A DNA stretch of 64,000 bases from Scalesia atractyloides (Eukaryota > Streptophyta > Magnoliopsida > Asterales > Asteraceae). Below are positions 55,427-64,000 of this stretch, in pieces. A model generated the notes under the pieces. It saw only the letters and a program-made list of their open reading frames with translations, was not told the DNA's origin and searched no databases. The number at the start of each line of letters is the position of its first letter. The stretch's first letter is position 1. The stretch spans positions 66,882,157 to 66,946,156 of the forward strand of contig CAMTDV010000028.1 of the NCBI GenBank assembly GCA_947069175.1. Direction: 5' to 3'. The position numbers were made by a program, and so were the translations under genes.

Positions 55427-56748
55427 GAGTAAATTACACAATTTGTCCTTTATTTATATACTAAATTGCACTCTTTTCCTTTTTCTATAAAATTCACGCA
55501 AAACGTCATTTATTTTGTAAATTTTGCACGCTTTTTGTTCTTTAAGCTAACTAATTGACTTTCATTAAGTATAAATAAATTACCAATTTGCCCAAAGGAC
55601 ATAATCTGATTTTTTTATAAAGAACATAACTTGTATAAACTTAAGTTCTTTTCTTTTATTTTATTTTCTTCTTTTTATTTTATTAAATTTATTACTATTG
55701 TTTTATCGATTGCTTTAAAAAATTGTAAATCATTAATCAACATATTTTTATAAAAACGTATGTGTTTATGATCATTTATTTTCATTTGTATGATTAAATT
55801 ATTTACTTATTTTATTTTACAAATATTGTAATTTTTATCTTATCTTTTTAAATAAACCGTTGTTGTGATCGAATTATTTTTTAATCACTCTTACAATTAA
55901 TATATGTTATTTGAATGAAATATTGAACAAAATCACTTTCACAATTATTATTTGAATGAAATTTATAACAATCACTTTTACAATTATTATATGTTATTTA
56001 AATGAAATTTAAAACAAAAAATTGAGAAAAATATGCACGTTGGTCGAGTGTTACAATGGGTTGGTTTAAACATAGATAGCCGTAATGTTGTACTTTTTAG
56101 ATGAGCGTACTCTGGACGTTTTATAACACATCTAAATAACCAGTTGCTTAAAAATGATGTTACAACATTTTATAGAAACATGCTTTAAACCGACCTACCG
56201 TAACGTGTGACCGACATGCTTATTTTTCTCCATATTTTAGGGTAAGTTTCGTTCGTATAACATATACTAATTGTAAATGTGATAAAAATAACTCGATAAC
56301 ACCAATGCTTTATACAAACCATAGTATAAAAATTCATATTATTTGTAAAATATAAAAAGTAAATAATTTAATCAAACAAATGAAAATAAATAAATTTTAA
56401 AAACATATATTTTTTATAAAAATATGTTAGTTAATGATTTACAACTTTTTAAAGTAATCATTAAACAATACTGATAAACTTAATAAAATAAAATAAAAAG
56501 AAAAGAAATAAAATAAAAGATCTTAAGTAAATTACAGATTATATATTTTATAAATAAAGTTCAGATTATTTACTTTAGGCAAAATGGTCTTTTTCCTTAA
56601 AGTTAACTGAAAAATTAATATATGTTACATTAAAGGACAAAGAGCATGCAAAATTAATAAAATAAAGGACATTTTGTGTTAGTTTTAAAGATAAAGGATA
56701 AAAGTGAAATTTAGTATTTAAATAAAGGATAATTTTTTTAATTTACTC
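55427..56748. mobile_element. MULE-2, non-autonomous Mutator-like element
   Basis: 1322 bp with TIRs of about 400 bp (55427-55825 and 56345-56748) starting GAGTAAATTACACAA on the left. The flanking 9-mers are TTTACTTTA (55418-55426) and TTTATTTTA (56749-56757), 8 of 9 alike. The interior has no gene that I recognise. Its ends resemble those of MULE-1. Confidence 0.88.
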
Positions 56749-56757
56749 TTTATTTTA

Positions 56758-57148
56758 TCTTTTAATAAATAGTTTGTGATTAAGTTTTGTAAGTATTGAT
56801 TAGTGTATTAAAAAAACCATTTAGACTCTTTTTGTTTAGGCCTTTATGAACTTTAAAAGTTGATCCATCCAAGATAAAATTTGACCTGAATCAAGCCATT
56901 CAATTTATTGTTGAAGATGAGAGGTGGTTATATTGTGTGGTTATATGTGGAACAGTTCCATTTCACCATGAAACAGAAGGAACAGAGAGAGATCTTATTA
57001 ATGATCAAGGAGCCCATATGGGTCCGTAAGCAGAAGTCAAAGCGCTGTGAGGAGCAGGACAGAAGTCCAGAAGGTTATTAGTGATTGAGGCCAGAAGAGA
57101 AAATTGGAAGCTCTTTAGATGTAATGTAAATTACTACTTGTAACCCTC
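56758..57148. other. Intergenic spacer
   Basis: Nothing recognised between MULE-2 and the CACTA element. Confidence 0.5.
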
Positions 57149-57589
57149 CACTACTAGAAAACTGTTATTATTTTCACATCAATTTTGGTGGGAAATCCGT
57201 GGTTAACTGTAGTTACCCACAAATTTCATACGAAAATGGGCTGTAGGAATTCTACTACTGGGTAATCCTTTTCTGACGCATTTCCTACGGATTTTCCTAC
57301 TCTTTTCCCACACAAATGTTCTTGGAATTTTCCTACTTATTTCTCACGGAATTAATTTTCTTAACTTTCCAACGCATTTCTCACGGAATACTTATTTTTT
57401 TTAAATTTTGTGTTTAAATCAATTATATCTGTATTTATTATAACCTTAATCGACCATAATTCAAATACAAACTGATGGAATACACGTCAATTGTTAGAGA
57501 TTAACAATTGTTCACTCATTCTCTCAATACTAATTTGACTGGTTTTGAGAAATATAAGAATTGGTTTCAAATCTCTAATAATATGTTCC

Positions 57590-58335
57590 ATCTTATTAAA
57601 GACTAAATATCAGTTACTCACAAACATATGTCGCATAGATAAAAGTCCCCAATATTGTCCAATGCTGCTAAATCAGCGATACTATATATTTGAAACTAAT
57701 ACTCCGGTCAATGATACTTTTGGCACTAATGGTTAAATTGGCGATGACGTAGAAAACACTAAAAGTTAGTCTTCAATCATTTCCTTTAAAAAGGCATTGG
57801 GGACTAAATATCAATCTTTAATACGGGCTCTTACATGAACTGTTAGGATTGAGTTTTAATCTCTAATATGACTTCTCGAAATGGTAGAATATGAGTCGAG
57901 TATTGGAGACTAGATACAAGTCCGTAGTTATTACGTTTACAAAACTATTTGGATACTAAAAATCTCGAATACCCCGCTTAAAATAGTAGAACTTGAGCCC
58001 AATTATTGGATACTAAAAATCAATCCTTAATCCATTTATATATAAAGGCGTTAAAGACTTTATATCAGTCCCTAATTCGATCCGCTTTTTGGATTATTAA
58101 GAACTGATTTTAGTCTCTAATATCTTCCAAACATATTAAAGACTAAAAATCAGTCATCTACATAGTTTCACCATTTATAATAACAAAGGGTGTGTATTTG
58201 GGACTGAAATTTAGCCACCAAAAAGGTTCCCTCTAAAACCTTATATTACGCAAACATATTTTGTGACTAAAAATTAGTCTCAAATAAGGTGGGATAATAT
58301 TAGCGAGTGATTATCAGTCACTACATAATTGTATA
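57590..58335. repeat. Palindromic GACTAAAAATCAGTC array in CACTA
   Basis: About ten variants of GACTAAAAATCAGTC at irregular spacing, for example near 57600, 57810, 58010, 58085, 58140 and 58265. Each can fold on itself (GACT/AGTC). Confidence 0.65.
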
Positions 58336-58344
58336 GAAATCAGT

Positions 58345-58421
58345 CATATATATATATTATATATAATATAATATATATATATATATAATATATATATATG
58401 TATGTATATATATATATAATG
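58345..58421. repeat. (AT)n microsatellite
   Basis: Imperfect AT dinucleotide tract. Confidence 0.95.
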
Positions 58422-59263
58422 TCTTTGAGATTGATATATTAGTCCCTTATAGTTTACTCTCTGATTGTCACTTTTCTTGTAATGTTTGTCCCTTTTTTCA
58501 GTGTCAAAACTTTCCACAACTACACGTTATAATTTTCCGTCGGTCGTTATTCGGGCCAGGTTGGGAGGGTCCGGCGTCAATACTTTAATAATATAGGATT
58601 TTTAAGTTGAATTATATTTTCTTATCAACTTGAAATCGAATCAACTTGAACTCGTAACTTTTAGATTCAGATAAATATTTTCTAAAAGTAAAGAATAAAT
58701 GAAAGCTTGCAACAATAGAATAAAAGGCAACACGGGTGAAGGTAGAACATTTGTGCTTTTAATCTGAAAAAGGCAATAAGAGTGAAAACAAAAAATGAGT
58801 AGAGTGAGGATCAAACACATTATCTTTCATATATAAACAAGGGATTTACTATTGCTAAGCTTAATTGTGTTTCTATGGGTTCCATCTAAAAGAATTTATT
58901 GGGTTCATTAAAATTTAATCAATCGTCTCTAGTAAAATTTTGAAAAACCTTGGGTCTAGGGACCCTGAACCACATGGTGTGGGTTCTCCCTGCATGTGAC
59001 ATTATATCTTAATAAACTTAAACAATCTATAAAATACATACACGTGTATCCTTTGAGTAAATTGTTGTTTTCAAAGTAAAACAAATATTGCAATTCTTCA
59101 TGAGAAATTCATGAAAATTTAAAAAAATTGAACAGTAAATTATTAATTAGATGATATGATCAGAGGGTAAAGATATTAATTAGATGATATGATAGAGGGT
59201 AAAAGAGAGAACATGCCTAGAGGGTAAAAGAGAGAACAAGACTGGAACGATGGATGTTGAAGG

Positions 59264-59815
59264 GTTGCATCACCTTGTATCGAGTGATATATCTTAAATG
59301 ATGTGTGGGAATTGATATATTTAATGGCCAATTAAGACCTTTGTTATGTAACCTTCGATGTTATAGGATTTCAACATGTTGTATTGAGTGTATTATATCA
59401 TAACGAAGAAATAAAGTCGTACATGCCCTAATAGACTGTTTTGGGCTTTGATATATCTTAAAAGCCCGTTAATACCAATATTATGTAACACTCGATGTTG
59501 GGGGATTACATCACGTTGTATTGAGTGATATTATATGTAACGAACAACAAGTCATACATGCCCTAATAGACTATGTTAAGCTTTGATATGTCTTAATGGC
59601 TCGTGAAGGCCTTTAGGTTGAAGGGTTACATCACATTGTATTGACTGGTATTATATGGTAACAAAGAATTACATATCATACATGCCCTAGTAGAGTTGTG
59701 TTAGGCATTGATATATTTACATTCAATGTTGAAGGGTTACATCATGTTGTATTGAGTGCTATTGTATCGTAACCAAGAATACAAGTCATACATGCTCTAA
59801 TAGACCATATAAAGG
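59264..59815. repeat. Diverged 105-135-bp tandem repeat in CACTA
   Basis: Five units marked by TTACATCACGTTGTATTGAG and variants at about 59264, 59369, 59504, 59624 and 59735. Most also contain CATACATGCCCTAATAGAC. Non-coding. Confidence 0.8.
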
Positions 59816-60380
59816 TGTGTATCATGGATTCCTACGGAACTATTAAATTCGTTATTTTCTTACGAATTTATGACAAATTGCTAAAATGAAACGTATTTCG
59901 TAGGAATTGTGTGGGTATTTTAGGACAAATTTCCTAAGGATATTAATAAATTTGTTTTAAAAATAACACATATATAAATACAATATGTACTACAAAAAAA
60001 TTCTCCATTTCGTGAGTAATTTGTCGGTAATTTCCGACACACTTCCTACGGATAGTAATAAAATAATTTAAAAATAACATATATTTTTATAAATAATAAA
60101 ACTTTGTATTTATTATCATTAATTTCATTTTATTATGAAAATGTTTCTATGATAAATTGGATTCCTACGTATTTCCGACCGATGATTAAATGAAAACAGG
60201 ATTCCATCAAAAATTGATAGACACTTTTCCTACGCATACCGATTTCTACGAATTTCCGAATAATGGTTAAAACTGAAAACAGATTTCGTCGGAATTTCGT
60301 AGGAAAAGTGTCGGCATTTTCGTTCGTAGGAATTGCGTTGGAAATTTTGGTAGGAATAATAGCAGTTTTTTGTAGTGCTT

Positions 60381-61028
60381 GTGTGTTAGAAGTCTGAAGT
60401 GATGTTTGATTTGGTAATATCGTTGCTTGGTTCTCATGATATATTAAAACACTAGGTTATCACACGTATATACACGGTTGTATCATTTACTCTAGAAAAG
60501 TCAATAAGTGTATAATTAAAGCAAATACAAAATAAAGTTACATACTACATAAACTCATGACAAAGTGAACTTACAATTATAATCCACATACATAAAATAT
60601 AATCATAATCTCTATAAACGACGCTAACATTGTTCTCTACTCTTTACTGTTTACTCTTCACTACATATATCCATGAGTGAAACCAGTTCTTTGTTAGTTG
60701 TCCTTGGTTTTTGTAAGAATATAACTTGAACATTTAAAATGCCAAGATACTGAACACATATATGCATATCATAGTTACCTGACCAATGTCCCTAGGTTTT
60801 CTAAGGCTGTGGGGGTGTGGAAAGGGGGTCGGGGAACCCATGTGGCGTTGGCACTGATGGGGATCACCACCACCCTCCTTGGGTGTTCGGTGAAATCGGG
60901 TGGATTCCCGGTCCTCCCGGTTGATTTTTGATGATTTTGAAGCCCGAAAGTAGAGGGGAAGGGAACACCATCCCCCTTGATGGGGATAAAATGGGGGATG
61001 ATGGCATGGAGGATGAAGGGTGAGCATA
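60381..61028. other. Intergenic DNA with a GC-rich patch
   Basis: 60381-60790 is AT-rich and featureless. 60800-61025 is clearly richer in G and C (runs of GGGGG and CCCC), unlike its surroundings. A 97-residue minus ORF (60734-61027) is proline- and histidine-rich and likely chance. Confidence 0.45.
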
Positions 61029-61160
61029 CCGTTTAGCCGAAGTTGGTTGGATCATCGATAACCTTAGAAATGGCAAAGTACTGAGCATTGTTTTCAATGG
61101 CCCAATCTGAGATTTTAATTGGAATGCAAACTGTCCATCAATCACTTCCTCAAATTCGGC
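61029..61160 (-). pseudogene. Possible RPA-like OB-fold exon fragment
   Basis: On the minus strand, a good acceptor (TTTCTATAATTTACAG) is followed by LSGDLPAEFEEVIDGQFAF. After a small frame change come ISDWAIENNAQYFAISKVID and DPTNFG, and a GTATGC donor near 61027. The pattern resembles the OB-fold of replication protein A large-subunit-like proteins, which bind single-stranded DNA and are also carried by plant Helitrons. The match is weak and from memory. Confidence 0.3.
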
Positions 61161-64000
61161 CGGTAAATCACCAGATAGCTGTAAATTATAGAAAGAAATA
61201 TTAATAAGAAAAAAATAGTAGATATCTTGAAAACATATTTACTAATAACTTTTTGGCTAAAAGAAATATATTTCTTCTTGTATTTCAATCAGTTCCTTGG
61301 CAGATTTTGTCAAAGGTTTGAATGCTTCATGATCAAAAGGGTAAGGGATTCAATGCCAGTGCAGTCTTGTACCCTTATTAATTAGTATCTTGAATCTTTA
61401 AAATATTACAACAAAAAAAAAGATATTAACATGTAGAGTCAGAAAATTATTAATGTTAATTTAATAAATCAAGTAAAAAATATTACTAATCATCTAACCT
61501 GGGAACTGCATGTATTTCAGTTATCCTCATTAAAGTTAAAACTCTTTTTAGCTTCAACATCACATGATCCATCATCTTTCTCATAAGTCATTGGGTCCTT
61601 ATGCAACCGAGTGCTTACACTGGTTGCAACCATGATAAAAGCAAAGCTTCTCCATACATATAGCCTTTATTGTACCACCAATTACAATAATCTTCGCCTA
61701 ATGAAATGTAGAGACACACGAATTATTAGGAATGCAGTATTATCTATTCATAAGTATCATTGCATTAACATACCTTAGTTATTCAATTAATGTAAGTAAT
61801 TAGGGTAAATCACAACAATCTTTGCCTAATGAAATGTAGAGACATATGTGGTATTTGGGTTCATATGTTTGACACGATTTTAGGATTTGTGTCATTACGG
61901 GTTCGTGTAAAACTGTATAAAATCTAATAACATAAATTGAAAAAATTCCTATAATGTTATTGTTCGGATATAATAGCTAAAGTATATGTTTTTTACTGCT
62001 GCGTTCATAAAAGGGAAGGCCCTATTAAAATGGTCTCTAAGTTGTACAAAAGGTCACTAAATTCTTTTAAATACCAAAGTAAACTATATATGTATTCTTG
62101 TTACCTGGAATTTGCTGACTAAAAATTAGGCCTTTTCAGCTCGCTTGAGATTTAAGTGTGCACTTCTCCTCCATAGTACCTGTTTTCAGCGTATTACATA
62201 ATTGGATTACCTATCATACAAATAATTACAGTTAGTTAATTCTAAGTATATATTCTAAAATCCAAAAACTTAATAATGTTACTTACCCTATAGTGACTGA
62301 CCATATACCAGAATGTAAGAAACAAAGCTCATTTTTTAAGCAGAGACTAAACATATGTTTGTAGGCTACAGGTTACTTTATGGTTCAACTATTTGTTGGC
62401 CAAAATTTACAATTTAAAAATGCACATTAAACCTAGAAATGTGAATCGCCAGATAAGTTGAGAGAAGATTTGCTGGTAGTGGAAACGCATGTCAAAACGA
62501 CTGCAAAAGCCGCCTTTTGAAACTCATAATATTAATGTTCCACAAAACTTCATCACAACAACTTAATCCACCATTAGAAACTGGGCCTTTAGGACTGAGA
62601 TTTTGGATTGTGGAACTATAAACCAGTTTTGCTCATAAGCAACCTACCTAGACTACTCAATTAGATAACAGGCATAAAGTACACCTAACGACCTAACAGG
62701 TTCATTCTCCTAAATAAAAAGGCTTTTCGACTGAGCCAGTAGCTCGAGTGGTTTTTCGGGATTTAGAACTCCGAAATTTACAGGTCAAAATGTCAACTAC
62801 GATTTAGGGAGGTCGGGTTGGGTGGGTCAGCCAGACCGTCCAGTTTTAACGGTTATTAAAGGTTGAAGCAATCTTGTTTATTACTTTTTAAAATCATTAG
62901 TTTGTAGATAGCATTTAAAATAATGAAGATGGTTTAGGAATATAGTATAGTAAATGCATATTCGAAAATGAAAAAATAACTAAAAAAGTCGGTTCTGCTT
63001 ATATGGATGGGCCATATATGTCAAATTTAATGCAAATGGATTACCGATGCATTGATAAGGTATAACATAATTATTATGGATGCATTTAACTAGCAAATCT
63101 AACATATTGCTTTTAAGTTTTACCTACTAAAACATAAAAGTTGAAACATAATCATAGGAATTATCTGGAGACATCAAAGAACCATATTAGAAAAACCCCA
63201 TTCCACAACTCGCCACATGGGTTAACAGTATTAGTATTCCAATTTGTTAGATGTGCAACATTGTTCAAATAGGTGGGATGACCCAGTTACCAAAATTTTA
63301 AGACTGCTCACCATAGAGGATTTCCGTTAAAGAGCCTCAACATTGTTGGTGGAGCTCAAGTTTATGAAACAGTATATCTCATATCATAAATGACAGGAAC
63401 AAACGGTGGCATATGACTTACTCATGAAACAAAACCCTAAGAAAAATAAACAAAAAATCTAACTTAAAAGTATAAAATGTAATAACCCGCTATTAGAATG
63501 GCAACTGTTAATAATAAAAGGATGTTTAGACATATTGTGCACCACACATATGCAAAGACACAATCTAACTATGTATTAGAAAATTTAACTGTACATCAAT
63601 GAGATCACTTAATTATAAATTAGATAAGAAAACTTTATATAGAAATAGATCAGTCATGATGGTATGGGTTTGAAGACATGGGGTTCAGACCAATAAAATT
63701 AGGTATCTCCAAACCCACCTAAAGGGTTTAAGGGTTGGGTTTAGAGGTCCATATCCATTCCCATTCCCATTCCAATTCCATCTCGTTATCAAATTTATAC
63801 CATAGTCGTTCTTACTTGCAATCTAAACAGTGTATTGCTCTTATTCTCTACAATATTTGATACCATATCCCTGCGAAGATAACAACAAACAATTTGTATT
63901 AGATATTGTCATAAGACATTATATCAAATTATTAGAGTGCATCACATATTGTTAAGTTTGGGACCACCTGTGACTATTGCAAAGCAACACCTCTAGTGTT
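61161..64000. other. Intergenic AT-rich DNA
   Basis: No gene recognised. A short repeated piece (CCTAATGAAATGTAGAGACA) occurs at about 61698 and 61827. An (ATTCCC)n-like minisatellite lies at about 63750-63780. The last 200 bases hold nothing that I can name. Confidence 0.5.

Larger units (their letters stand above)
57149..60377. mobile_element. Non-autonomous CACTA (En/Spm) element
   Basis: 3229 bp. The left end is CACTACTAGAAAACTG; the right end, complemented, is CACTACAAAAAACTGC. Flanking trinucleotides are CTC and CTT, a degraded 3-bp duplication. Subterminal regions on both sides carry many short motifs in both orientations (TTTCCTACG, GGAATTTCC), as expected for CACTA ends. No transposase frame is present. 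The interior is filled with repeats. Confidence 0.85.

Overview
This window is plant nuclear DNA, most likely from the daisy family (Asteraceae). The evidence is Ty3/gypsy chromoviruses of the Tekay type, Ty1/copia elements primed by initiator-Met tRNA, MULE, hAT and CACTA DNA transposons, and a broken seven-exon TPS-a sesquiterpene synthase of Asteraceae type. The family assignment is inference. I found no intact single-copy gene.

Positions 1-38968 form one nested stack. The outermost layer is an old plus-strand Tekay element (Tekay-1). Its 5' part lies outside the window, and its pieces are 1-334, 11402-13505, 18903-20978 and 38170-38968. Three retrotransposons split it, each bounded by a 5-bp target-site duplication (TSD): Tekay-2 (335-11401, minus, TTCCC, 2.8-kb LTRs), copia-1 (13506-18902, minus, GGACA) and copia-2 (20979-38169, minus, AATAT). 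Copia-1 carries a 942-bp Pack-MULE (17156-18097, 9-bp TSD) holding a fragment of an RD19-type cysteine-protease propeptide. Copia-2 carries an LTR fragment (21014-21703), an extra ORF between pol and the 3' LTR, and a third Tekay element (Tekay-3, 26722-35431). A deletion at the left edge of Tekay-3 removed most of copia-2 pol and the end of one Tekay-3 LTR.

The region from 38969 to about 51100 holds old debris: a diverged LTR end (39560-40288), an organellar small heat-shock-protein remnant (42703-42921), and two roughly 850-bp direct repeats (43102-43966 and 50096-50942). These repeats bracket a non-coding, LARD-like interval that includes an array of short hairpins (48642-49830).

Positions 51187-54348 are a minus-strand terpene synthase pseudogene. 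All seven exons can be placed, but it has several frameshifts and stops, and an exact 154-bp tandem duplication that includes a splice acceptor. Next come an hAT MITE (54773-55083), a Harbinger-like MITE (55107-55403), a long-TIR MULE (55427-56748) and a non-autonomous CACTA element (57149-60377). After a possible RPA-like exon (61029-61160), the rest is AT-rich and featureless to my eye.

The most unusual signal is in the Tekay LTRs. Three diverged LTR subfamilies share one plan: an antisense tRNA-like unit (A box, B box and a T-run) near the LTR start, then three or four sense tRNA-like modules about 170 bp apart. All three lineages also carry a two-stem hairpin whose outer stem varies in a compensated way. 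It lies in the LTRs of Tekay-1 and Tekay-2, and in an LTR-derived insert inside Tekay-3.
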